A stretch of 64,000 nucleotides of DNA from Cercophora sp. LCS_1 (taxonomy: Eukaryota; Ascomycota; Sordariomycetes; Sordariales; Lasiosphaeriaceae): assembly GCA_036250225.1 (NCBI GenBank), contig JAPZLL010000010.1, positions 744,001-808,000 of the forward strand, written 5' to 3'. The notes below the pieces were generated by a model, which saw nothing but the letters and a program-made list of their open reading frames with translations, was not told the origin of the DNA and searched no databases. The translations under genes were made by a program, and so were the position numbers. This document shows, piece by piece, positions 54,587-64,000 of this stretch (the first letter of the stretch is position 1; each line of letters begins with the position of its first letter).

Positions 54587-57251
54587 ATGCCGCTGACATC
54601 GTTTTTCAAAAAGGCCCCGGTCGAAGTTCCGGTTTTGCTATGCGGCTTTTCCAATGAGGAAAAAGGCAGCTTTGCATCCAAACTCCGGGCTTGGTTCGAA
54701 GACGAGAGCGACAGAAAGGTCGATGGGGTAGTCCTGATGAGGCCTCCTGCCATCATCCTCTCCCAACTCCCGATGCTGGATGGTCACAGAATCAAGCTCT
54801 ACTACAGCCACTCTGGAAAAGAGACTGACTCGTCCGCTCGTAAGTCGATTTCTCTTTTGGTCCTTAAAACAAAACTGACCGACACCAGCACCACATGGCC
54901 TCCACCAGAGCCTGCAGCTGGCTGGCGGACAGGGCAGTCTCCTCTTCATCCACAACATTGACGAGCCCAATGTGGAAGAGTCCCTACTATGCCTCTATCG
55001 CCATGTCTCGTTGCTCTATGAGTATGGTGGCCGCGGAGTCCGAGTGTTGGTGTACAAAAAGGGGAAAGAGAACCGGGCCGCGCAGGACGACGACGAGAAT
55101 GTCGTGCGGGACCTGGTGTCGCGATTCGAGTTGGAGCTGAGCTACCGATGCGGCCAGAACTTCCACTGGGGAGTCGGCATGGTGGAAAACAGTGATTGGA
55201 TTACGCATCTGCAACAAGGCATGTCGGAGGCTCTTGTCGAACTCGGACAAGCCCCTGTCCGTGAGTCCCGCGTCGGGAAGAGCAGTGGTTCGACATCAAC
55301 CTCGGAGCTGGGAATTACTAAGGACGATGAAGATACAGGGCAGCATCGGGTTGTGGTTGAGGGCGAGAAGTCCTCCGAGGGCTTCTGGAACGACTTTCTT
55401 AATGGGGCCATTGCGCCGTGGACACACCGAGACTACATCCGAGCCATCTTTTTGACGCTATTACAGCCGGAGAACAAGACCCGTGGGGTTCTTGAGGTGG
55501 CAACCGATTTCGCCGAAAAGATGAACGCCTTTAAGCGGAGGCCGGTTCCGTTTCCACAGAAGCCCGAGTCCAGGTACATCCCTTGTCTTCTCGTCTCTGG
55601 AGTCCTTGCTAACACACATAGAACGTTGACTGTGTTTTGGGTGTATCACGTCAAACTCGCCATGGACATGCTCGAGCAGTACCTCAAGCAGAACGGAGGC
55701 GCCGCCACCGCTCACCTCAAGGTGCTCATCACACCCCACAATTTCCACGGTGTCCTCAGGGCCATACCACATCTGCTCGACCCAGACCTCCCTAAGATCT
55801 ACTTTAGCCCCGACATCCTCTCTTCTAGAGACTACGAACAATACTGGACCCTTCCAGACCTCCACAGCCTGACTGTTCTCCCCAAGCGCCACGATCCCGG
55901 CCTCGGAAAACAGATCATCGCCAACCAACCTGGCGACCCTGACCGCCTCCTCCGCTTCGCCTTCGCTGTTGTCCACCGCTATCTCAACGATGACTCGTCA
56001 CGGCGCCGCAGCTGGTTTATCGACCAAGGCTTTGCCGCCTTCAACCAACGCACTATCCGACTGCGAACCCAGCACGCGTCCATCCCTCCCTATTCCGTCA
56101 CCCAGCTCTACTTCTTCATCCAAATGGTGCACGCCCACCTCACAGCCCACCCGACGCTGAGCTATCCAGCCTTCCGAGCCCTCTTCCCGTCTCTTACATC
56201 AACAGCCTGGACGCGCTATTACACCCAAAAGACCTGGCACTCCCTCGAAGCCCGCGCAGCCTTTACACCGCCGGACATCCAGCCCCTCCCGACGCAGACA
56301 ACCTCGATTCCCCTCTTCTCACCTCCCCCAGATTTCCAAAACACCGTCTTCATCCCCGAACTCCCCAACCCCGACATCCTAACCTTTCACCTCTCCCTCT
56401 TCCTCTCAACCGCCTCCTCCCTCCCCAAGCCCCTTTTGCCCAGCAACGTAACCTCCCACCCAGCCCTCCTCCTCTACCTCCACACCAACCTTCTCACCCC
56501 CGTCCGTGCAACCCCCTCCCAAATAGCCTCCCACATCTCCCTCCTCTCCTCCGCCACGTCCTACTCCACCGCCCGCATCCGGTTCTGGACCCGGAAAACC
56601 CTTCACGCAGCAACCACACCCCTACCCATCCGTCGTTACCCCTCCAGCGAAACCGCAACCACGATATTCCGCGCATCATACAAATCCCCCGACGGAAAAT
56701 GGCACCGCTTCCACAACTGCCCATGCCACGCCGACCTCGAACTAGAAGCATTTATCGGTCCCGGCGCGGTGGAATACCCACATCAGTATCCATATGATCA
56801 CCTGCCTCAGCTTACACACGGGTGTTTGTGTCACAAAGGATTGGAGCTCGATCATGATGCGTTTGCGAGGGTTTGCGCCGAGGGGTATGAGACAAGGGAA
56901 TTGTGGAGGAAGCAGTGGAATGGGTTGAGGGCTAGGGAGGCTACGATGGGAGATGATCCGTGGGAGAATTTTGTGAGGTTCAACCCCGTGCTGGTGTGGG
57001 AGGGGTTGAGTGAGGCGGGCTGTGAGGGAGAGGAGTGGGAGGAGGTGCTGGTAAAGGGGGTGGAGAGGTGGGATAGGGGTGGTGATATTCCTGGAAAAGA
57101 GGGCGGTGGTGATGACGAGAAGGTGGATGGGAAGACACTGGCAGTGGTGGAGGATAGGGATGTTACAGGGAGTATGGTGAGGTTGAGTGTTGCTGAGACG
57201 TTGCAGGATAAGGGAGAGGAGGATGAAGATGGGTGGGAGGTTGTTGGATGA
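54587..57251 (+). CDS. Large uncharacterised protein, three exons
   Basis: Exons 54587..54839, 54889..55573 and 55622..57251 give 855 residues with matching phases. I recognise no domain. The N-terminal part (PVLLCGFSNEEKGSFASKL, LLFIHNIDEPNVEESL, VRVLVYKKGKE) looks like an alpha/beta fold. The centre has VFWVYHVKLAMDMLEQYLKQ, VLITPHNFHGVLRAI and IYFSPDILSSRDYEQYW, reminiscent of a helicase-like or nuclease-like core but without clear motifs. The C-terminal third holds FHNCPCHADLELEAF and HGCLCHKGLELDHD, a Cys/His pattern that might bind zinc, and then an acidic tail. The second intron is 48 nt and stop-free, so its retention would add 16 residues in frame. A large codon-usage shift is not apparent. 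Confidence 0.72.
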
Positions 57252-57634
57252 TGTGAGCAAGATGCAAGACCCCGTCGGAAAGAAGACGGTTGATGGATGA
57301 AAATGGGTTAGTTCACAATAAAAAGCTTAAACTCTTTCAAGGTCCAGAAAAGATAGCCTCACCACAGCGTCTAAATCACCATCTTTCTGACTATATCAAG
57401 TCACCCATTGCCAAGACTAACACCACCATCGTACCAAAAATGCCAAAAACAAAATGCCAAAACGAAGAGTCGAACACAAGCTGTTCACCTTTCAAAGTAA
57501 TAGTCTTCCAAGTGAGCTATCTGGGCTCAAGTGGACTCGGTCACGGTGTGCTTGATGCCAAAACCACCTAGTTCGCCTACTTATAAACTCGCAAGGTAAA
57601 TCCTTGGTCGCCCTAAACCTCACCCAATTTTCTT

Positions 57635-58657
57635 TCAAATCGTCACAACAACCTTGACAGCAGACACACCCTTTGCGACGACCTCAATCGCCCCCTGAAT
57701 CCCCTCCAACCCCTTTCCCTCGACAGCAGCCTTCGGCGTAGCCACAAACTCCCCACTAGCCAAAGCCTTCGCAACATACCCTCCATAAATCTCTCCCGCC
57801 AACTCCTCACTCCCAGGCTCAATAAACGTCTGCACAAACTTGGCTTCCACCCCCTCCGGCGCGTCCTCTCTCAACACCATGGTACAAGCCAAAAACCTGT
57901 TCGCCCCCTGAATTCCCTTGACAACAGCAGCACACGTATCCACAATGACCTTGTGTCCCTCGGGCGTAGGCGCCCTGTTCGCAATGGCACCTACAACCTT
58001 CTTCCCCTGAAACGCAGCGAGCAACTCTTCCTTGATCGTCGGACTGTTATAATCAAACACTCCCGTCGCGCCCAACGACTTGACATACTCGAAATTACGC
58101 GGCGACGCGGTGGTGATGACTTCGTACCCCGCCGCCTTGGCGAGTTGGATCGCGTTGCTGCCTACGCTTGTGGAGCCCCCCCAAATCAGGATGCTTCCGT
58201 TGTTTTGTTCGGTATTACCGCCGGAAATGGGGAGGCGTAGAGCGAGGTAGGACTTGGAGAAGAGGGCTTGGGCTGCGACGGACAGCCTGAGTGGGAGGAC
58301 GGCGGCTTGTTCGAAAGGGAGGGAGGACGGGATCGGGATGGCGAGATGGGAGGGGACGGCGACGTGGCGCTGGAAGGCTGCGAGGGAGAGGGCAGCTACG
58401 TGGTCGCCTGGTTTGAAGTTGGCGACGAGGGAGCCGACGGGCGTGATGGTTCCCGCGAGGTCTTCGCCGATGATGGTCGGGAGTTGGAGGAAGGGGAACA
58501 CGGCAGGGCCAAACGACTGCATTGCTTAGTCGAAAGGGTTGATTGCTACGGCAGCGGTTTTGATGACGATTTCGTTGGGCTTGGGGGTGGGGATGGGGAC
58601 GGGGCGGATTTCGAAGGGAGACTGGGTTGCGGTGAGGAAGGCGGCTTGGTTCGACAT
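57635..58657 (-). pseudogene. Medium-chain (zinc-type) dehydrogenase/enoyl reductase with an in-frame TAA
   Basis: The frame encodes an MDR-family NAD(P)H oxidoreductase of about 340 residues. It begins MSNQAAFLTATQSPFEIRPV, then IVIKTAAVAINPFD. TAA at 58526..58528 follows, where the family usually has a Trp, and the frame continues AMQSFGP, IIGEDLAGTI, LPLRLSVAAQALF, the nucleotide-binding ILIWGGSTSVGSNAIQLAKAAGY and VFDYNSP. It ends KVVVTI. Apart from the TAA the gene is complete and in frame. A 51-nt splice could remove the stop but would also delete the conserved VAINPFD region. This may be a young pseudogene or a nonsense allele. Relatives act as enoyl reductases or quinone reductases, some in secondary metabolism, but no such cluster is visible here. 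Confidence 0.7.
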
Positions 58658-59410
58658 TTTGGTGGCGGTGCTGGTTTGGGCTCGGGAATACTGTTGGTGA
58701 TGGTTGAGGTGATGTCTTGGATGTCTTTGGTGTGGGTAATAAGCGACTTGCTGTGTCGCGTTGAATCTGAGGACTCGAAGTCGGGAGATGAGGTTTATAT
58801 CTTCCACTGCGGTTCCTCGGGGCCTCATCCGAGGGGTTCTATGTCGATGCATCATCATGGAGATAAGGATGCATTCCCGGTACACGAAACGGGGATACCG
58901 GAATCTTGTCCTGAGTCTCCGGCATCCGCCGGGAACCATGCAGGTTGCGGATCCGGGATAAGTGGGGCTGACGGCGCGGGAGATTGGAAAACCCGGGACA
59001 AAGACGCCGGGCTCCCACTTTTTACCTAACTGGGTGCCCTAACTCGCCGCCGTATGAGGCCCGTTTCTTGGCACGGCTTGCAATATGCAGGGGTGAGATT
59101 TCAGCGGCATCAACCGACGCATCAGCCGACAACACTGCAAGTATCTTGATTTACTTAGAAATCTGACCATGGCGGACATATGTAGTATTTTTCGGCATCT
59201 TGGATATGTCCGCCGATGAGAAGGACAAAAAAGGCAATGAAGGATGCAAACTCTTGGTGGCAATTATGTCAAAGGAGGGTTAGGGCTAGTCGCTCTCGCC
59301 GTGAGTCATAACAAGGCTCCACAGCAGAATTTTCTTGCATGCAAAATTGCTCTTTCATAAAGGAAGGAGCCACCTTCCCTCACATCAACCCCAGCATAAG
59401 ATCTTGGAAA
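58658..59410. other. Intergenic region
   Basis: Promoter side of the dehydrogenase gene and upstream flank of the tRNA. A GGAGGGTTAGGGCT telobox-like motif lies near 59275. No gene was found. Confidence 0.4.
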
Positions 59411-59482
59411 AGCTTGATGGCGCAGCGGAAGCGCGCCGGGCTCATAACCCGGAGGTCACTCGATCGAAACGAGTTCAAGCTA
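59411..59482 (+). tRNA. Initiator tRNA-Met (anticodon CAU)
   Basis: The 72-base cloverleaf has acceptor AGCTTGA paired with TCAAGCT (A1-U72, the initiator signature), anticodon stem CCGGG/CCCGG and loop CTCATAA with CAT. Its T arm ACTCG-ATCGAAA-CGAGT lacks the usual TTC and carries AUCG-AAA, again typical of the eukaryotic initiator. The B-box-like GATCGAAAC is intact. T runs follow from about 59495. Confidence 0.95.
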
Positions 59483-59945
59483 TCTTATCAGTTTCTTTTT
59501 TTTCGTTTTGCCCAACTCCAACCACACCATCCTTCACAGCACCAACCTCTTTGTTTCTCTGCCCCGCAAGACTCAACGCCCATATCCTCCACCAATTGTA
59601 ATATCATTCTCCCAGGCCAAGCGTCACCACTCTGAGGTGGCGCCCTTTCGTTGGGCTCTTCTGTTGGTGTGGCCCACATTTTTCTGTCAGCAAACTCCCC
59701 CCTCACAGGCAGTTCCTGGAGTTGTTGGTGGTCAGGCTGTCGAGGTCGCTTTTTTTTCTTTCGGCTGGGCGCAGATGCGCTTGCATTTGGCCTGCATGCC
59801 GGGCTGACTTCTATGCATGTAGCCACCTGGCCTCTCGCTTTCCGTTTTTCCACCACCACTTGAAGTTAGGGATGGTAGTGGCTGGGTGAACAGGAGCCTG
59901 TTTTTTCTTGGTTACATGTTGTGTGCAGCACAATTCTGGTTGCTT
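59451..59945 (+). repeat. Segmental duplication, copy A (intact tRNA 3' half plus flank)
   Basis: From the anticodon 3' side of the initiator tRNA through about 450 bases of downstream DNA, the sequence is repeated, diverged, at 62512..63000. Shared landmarks are the tRNA T arm, a T-rich run, CCAACTCCAACCACA, ACCAACCTCTTTGTTT, GTTGGGCTC-TCTGTTGGTGTGG, GGTGGTCAGGCTGTCGAG and GGATGGTAGTGGCTGGGTGAA. Confidence 0.75.
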
Positions 59946-60198
59946 GGTTAGGTCTCAAAAAGTGTTGCGCTGCCCGATGTCCGTCCACATTTGGACATGT
60001 GTTCAGCCCCAAAAGTCGGCAGGCCTTCGCAGCTCATGCAGCTTGAGGCGCTTGAGCCGCATGAGCTACCATGTATGTGCGATGCAGGCAATCGCCCTAA
60101 GTGCCTCACCGACGTCAATTTGGTGCAGCCCTATTGGCTTGACCCCGCCTCGAGACCTTTTTTTGAATCATCATGCAGATACGCGCGAGGGGAACCCT

Positions 60199-61110
60199 TT
60201 ATCTGGCTCGGTACCTTAGCATCCGAAGAACAGTCTGTTCAACCTCAATCGCACTCTTGGGTGGCATTGGTTTCCCGTCCGGGAAGTCTGGTACGAGCTG
60301 AGGGATCAATGGTTCCCCGGACAGCTTTAAATTATCGAATACGTCGTAGTTACCGTCAGCCGATGTAAGGTCTGCCTGTATCACGGTCAAGATCGTGTCT
60401 CCGCGGTTGTGTGGAGCCGAAATCTCTTACGTGTATGGCCAGAGCCTCCTCATGCGACGGACCCTGCCAGGGGACAAGCTACAAGTAACATGTCAGTAAG
60501 CCAAGCTAGACCCCAACTATGTCTCGGAGAAAACAAACGTCGTGTCCCTCAGCCTGCAAGGCGGTTTTGACAATGTTCAGGGCCCGACGAATGGGTGGAT
60601 GCGGCATGACAACGCCATCAAAGTCCATGAAGCCAAAGGAAAGGCCATCTTCCTCCCTGACAGCATTCTCACCTCCTTCCCTCCATGGGATCGGCAAGAC
60701 GCCAGGATCGGTAAGCCAAGGTTCTGTGCTGAAATCAGCAATAGCGAGTCGGAGCCTGCTCAACCACCTTACCAATTGGTGGGCATACGCAGCGCGCTTG
60801 CAGAATGCCGTTGTCAGCTCCACGGCGGTGAGAGAGCCAGTGACCGTCATCCGCATCAGCTCGGGCACGTCAAGGCCGGTAAGGCGTCTCGTATCGCCGC
60901 CCAAAAGGCCATCGATGAAGTCATCTGCAATGCTACGGAGCTGCTTGGCGTGGTCCAGCACATCCTTCGACAGCCTCCACTTGTCAGGAATTTTTGACAT
61001 ATCAGTTCTTCGCTTTCTAGCCGCGGTCTCCTGCCACGAGGCGTTTTTCGGGTCCGCCGGCGCTTGATGCCCAAAGGCAAAAGGCTTCCAAACCCAGGTA
61101 ACCATGGCTT
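60199..61110 (-). pseudogene. Amidase (acetamidase-like) relic with internal deletion
   Basis: Reading the minus strand, the N-terminal amidase region is clear: WRLSKDVLDHAKQLRSIADD, LTGLDVPELMRMTVTGSLTAVELTTAFCKRAAYAHQL. The next residues already belong to the C-terminal half (TEPWLTDPGVLPIPW, FGFMDFDGVVMPHPPIRRAL, ALQAEGHDV), so the amidase-signature core with its Ser-Ser-Lys triad has been deleted. Later pieces lie in shifted frames: PWQGPSHEEALAIH, then DVFDNLKLSGEPLIPQL and GKPMPPKSAIEVEQTVLRML. No catalytic function is possible. It sits between the two copies of the tRNA-flank duplication. Confidence 0.7.
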
Positions 61111-62511
61111 TCGATGGCGGTGGCGAACGTCTCAGGACCAAGGGGAACCACACCGCTGGGCCTTTGCTCGGTTCTTGTTGGGCTCTCTTCTCACAAATGC
61201 TCTGCTCTTAAAGCGGCAACGCCCGAAATTGTTGCCGAGCGTTGACGTTTGCGGCCGCTTGTGGCCGCTTGCCGAACCAATGACATCACAGATTTTTAGC
61301 GTCTCGGTGAGGGTCCTGAACGTCCGTGTGGGCAGGGAAGGTGCACAAAGCACCTTGCATGTGTTAGTGTTTCACGGGGTTTGAAGCTTTTCCCGAGCCT
61401 CAAGCAGCGACCAAACAATACATACCGAGCGTCAATTTTCTTCTCTTTCATTGGCAAACCGCCCGAGCTGGGCGTGCATGATTGACGACCTCTTGAGAGG
61501 GCGGGTCCCGCTCTGCGACTCAATCCGAACGGCGCAAGGGCTTGGGGCTTCGGACCACAGAGCAGCCAGAGATTTACCAGCCCGGTAAGCCCACATCTGC
61601 TGGAGAGCCTCGAGGTTATCTGGCAATCGGCCGCCTTTGTGCTCTCGGTTATTGAGCAAATGCTCCACGGGCGGCTTGACCTCGGTCCGACGGCCAGCCA
61701 CGGCGCTGTTAGCTGGTTTCCCATCTCAGCGAAAATATACGGTAGCAAACAGCCTTCTAAAGTACAAGAACACAAAGCCACGACTCCGACACAATCTAAA
61801 CACAGTTCTCATCATTTTCTGAGGACACCACCAGCCCCTTTGATTTCTGTACTGCCGAAGCCTCCCTGCCCTCCATCTTTCTGTCTCGGGCCACATTACT
61901 TTGACGAGGTGATATCACATTGCGAAGCGACACTATGAGCCAACAACAGCCCCTCCAACATGAAAAGTATACCAAACTCCTTGACTGCAATGGTTGGCAT
62001 CCCGATCCTGCACACCTACAATGATTCATTCCTGACATGACCTCGTGGCTACACAGGCTCCTTCGACAGACGGCACAATTTCAAGACAAAGCCGACCCAT
62101 GTCACTTCAATTTCTGCCACCAAATTGACAAGGAAACTACCCTTGCTGTCTCAGACCCCAACTAATACATCAACGGAAGAGTCAGGGGACCAGCCGATAG
62201 ATGAAACTCCTCTCGACTATTGGCTCCAACACGTCGGAGCGTGGAGCCATTCTTCATAATTACTATAATGCGATGTCTGTGGAAGAGATTCATGTACGGA
62301 TGTCAAAATCTGGTGTGCTGGGTGGGAGTGTGGACTTCTGGGGATTATGTTCTGTTTTTTTTGGGGGTGTAAGAACATGGGTTGTACGTTGTACCCGTAT
62401 CTTCCCATCTTGTTGTTTAGATTTTTAAATAGACTAGGATTTAGAGCTGTTAGATGGTATTGATTCAATTGTGTGCGTTGAATGAACAAGCGCACACGGC
62501 CTTGTGCTGCC
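61111..62511. other. Intergenic region between amidase relic and duplication copy B
   Basis: About 1.4 kb. A minus-strand frame (61432..61701) has a faintly protein-like stretch (LPDNLEALQQMWAYRAGKSL) but no start or family. Otherwise I see nothing to report. Confidence 0.35.
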
Positions 62512-62545
62512 TTTGGAGGTCACTCGATCGAAATGAGTTCAAGCT
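62512..62545 (+). pseudogene. 3' remnant of initiator tRNA-Met
   Basis: Only the variable region, T arm and 3' acceptor strand remain. One C to T change in the T stem (CGAGT to TGAGT) weakens it. The D arm, anticodon and 5' acceptor strand are absent, replaced by unrelated DNA. Confidence 0.75.
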
Positions 62546-63000
62546 ATCTTGTCATTTTTTTTTTTTTTTTGCTCAACTCCAACCACAACATCCCTTCATA
62601 GTACCAACCTCTTTGTTTTCTCTCCCCAGCAAGCTTCAACGCCCATATATTCATCACCCTGAAGTGGCGTTGCATCGTTGGGCTCCTCTGTTGGTGTGGT
62701 CCGCGTTTTTCTCTCGGCAAACTCCTACCCAGCCACCTTCACTGGCAGTTCCCAAGTTACTGGTGGTCAGGCTGTCGAGACCACCCTTGGCCAGGCGCAG
62801 GCGCACTTGCAGCAGGCGGCTTGCATGTCGGCTTTCCATGCATATAGCCATTGGATGCCTGGTCTCGCGATTTCCGTCTCCTGCCACAACTCGAAGCCGG
62901 GGATGGCGGTGGCCGGGTGAAGAGGAGTTTTTTCTCTCTTGGCCTCATGTTCTGCTCTGTCTACTTATGGACATGGGTCTGTTTGCAAGGGCTGCTTGGT
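62512..63000 (+). repeat. Segmental duplication, copy B (truncated tRNA plus flank)
   Basis: Diverged second copy of 59451..59945. It begins inside the tRNA (GGAGGTCACTCGATCGAAA) and keeps the T arm, acceptor 3' strand and the same downstream landmarks. It has many substitutions and small indels. Confidence 0.75.
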
Positions 63001-63663
63001 TGCCGTCACAATACCCATCTACTTCTTCCACAGACTGAATCAAAATTTCTCATTGAAGTATCAAGCTTCCGGCTACCTAGACTCCACCCACACTAGTCAA
63101 GAGGCTTCACGTTTCCGTCTACTAAGCGAAACAACAGCCCCCTGCGATATCAAGCAGGAGCTGGGGCTTGAACACTGACGGGGGTGATGTTAGTGCAAAA
63201 CCCTAACCCTCTCCCCCGCTGATTTGTCATTGTTTATCTCGGTCCCTGCCGCCGTGCATCCACGGGACACAGCCACGATGGACGGATTCAGATCCCTGCC
63301 ATCAGGGACCTACGCGAGGCCAACGCAGCGCAAAGCAGCGCCTTTGAGGAATCTTAGATCCCGAAACTGGTTAATCATCATGGAATCAACACAGCATCGA
63401 CGGATGATTCCAAGTTGGCGCTAAAAACGCACATTCCGTCCGGGTCAAAATGTCACCGACGCAGCCAGTGTCTAGTTATGTCGGCGTTCGTTGCGGCGCT
63501 CGACAAAAGATAAATACCCCTCGTGGTGCTGCCGTGTGAGTTATGCCTGGATCATCTTCAGCAAGCCCAACAAAAGCCAGCATCCCAACTGTCGACAACC
63601 TCCCGACCTACCAATCAACAATCTCCAACCCACACACACACCGTTCCTCCTCAAATAATCACC
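63001..63663. other. Intergenic region upstream of DUF1223 gene
   Basis: Contains a telobox-like AAAACCCTAACCCT motif at about 63199 and, near 63510, AT-richer DNA before a pyrimidine/CA-rich leader. No gene was found. Confidence 0.4.
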
Positions 63664-64000
63664 ATGGCTTCCCTTCTCCGCCGCATCTTCCGCCGCAAGA
63701 AGCCCGCCCCGCTTGTCTGCTCCGTCGGCCTCGACGTCGACTCGCACGCAGACCACACGCACACGGCTGCATGCTTCGCACCCATCGAGCCGCTCGCTGT
63801 GGTCGAGTTGTTCCAGAGCCAGGGATGCCACGCCTGCCCGCCCGCCCTCCCCGGCATTCTAGCCGGCGCGCGCCAGCCAAACGTCGCGTTGCTGTCGTAC
63901 AACGTCACGCTCTTCGACCAGCTCGGGTGGGCCGACACTTTCGCCTCTTCCAAGTGGGACGCGCGTCAGCGCGCCTACGCTCGCGCCTGGGGCCGCAACA
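63664..64000 (+). CDS. DUF1223 thioredoxin-like protein, N-terminal part (cut by window edge)
   Basis: The frame starts MASLLRRIFRRKKP, a basic head, and enters the DUF1223 fold: LAVVELFQSQGCHACPPALPGIL, VALLSYNVTLFDQLGWADTFASSKWD and RQRAYARAWG. The CHAC motif is the expected thioredoxin-like Cys pair, and the order of blocks matches the family from its start. The frame is open to the window end. Family members are widespread in bacteria and fungi and remain of unknown function, with a redox role likely. No intron is needed in the visible part. Confidence 0.88.
   Translation, partial: MASLLRRIFRRKKPAPLVCSVGLDVDSHADHTHTAACFAPIEPLAVVELFQSQGCHACPPALPGILAGARQPNVALLSYNVTLFDQLGWADTFASSKWDARQRAYARAWGRN

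Overview
This is a window from the nuclear genome of a filamentous ascomycete. The likely class is Sordariomycetes, possibly Sordariales; this is inferred from gene style and not tested. The evidence is short (45-110 nt) GT-AG introns with CTAAC/CTGAC-like branch sites, GC-rich coding DNA, long GC-rich intergenic gaps, an isolated AT-rich island of the kind RIP leaves, a SesB-NACHT-WD40 NLR, an AA9 monooxygenase, a CBM18 chitin deacetylase, and eukaryotic tRNA-Thr and initiator tRNA-Met. Gene models below were spliced by hand and checked for reading-frame continuity.

Layout. Positions 1-7.4 kb hold ordinary genes: the 5' end of an amino-acid permease (-), an uncharacterised gene (+), a NicO nickel/cobalt transporter (-) and a CBM18 polysaccharide deacetylase (+). 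Positions 8.7-12 kb form a scrambled block. A frameshifted, 5'-truncated protein-kinase relic (-) abuts head-to-head a 5'-truncated repeat-lectin relic (+), followed by another degraded fragment and an AT-rich island. Positions 12.1-17.1 kb hold a large NLR-type gene with alpha/beta-hydrolase (SesB-like), NACHT and WD40-like parts.

Positions 18.3-25.5 kb are the most interesting part. A processive family-2 glycosyltransferase of the cellulose-synthase type (-), a GH12 beta-glucanase with a hydrophobic C-terminal tail (-) and a UDP-glucose 6-dehydrogenase (+) lie side by side, and the last two are divergent across a 1.2 kb promoter region. The synthase, trimming glucanase and UDP-glucuronate supply resemble the logic of bacterial exopolysaccharide loci and suggest a beta-linked, possibly uronate-containing extracellular polysaccharide.

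Positions 29-43.7 kb hold an uncharacterised basic protein, a type II membrane protein of fungal glycan type, an acyltransferase-3 membrane protein, a GT32 (OCH1-like) glycosyltransferase, a small secreted protein, a CCCH zinc-finger protein and an orphan protein. Positions 44.2-50 kb hold two tandem F-box paralogues, one with an in-frame TAG, and an AA9 LPMO.

Positions 51-64 kb hold tRNA-Thr, an SRPK-type kinase relic, a small secreted protein, a large orphan protein, a medium-chain dehydrogenase with an in-frame TAA, initiator tRNA-Met with a diverged downstream duplication of its 3' half and flank, an amidase relic, and the start of a DUF1223 protein cut by the window edge.

The mixture of sound metabolic genes and decayed kinase, lectin and amidase fragments beside an NLR suggests an accessory, rearranging stretch of chromosome.
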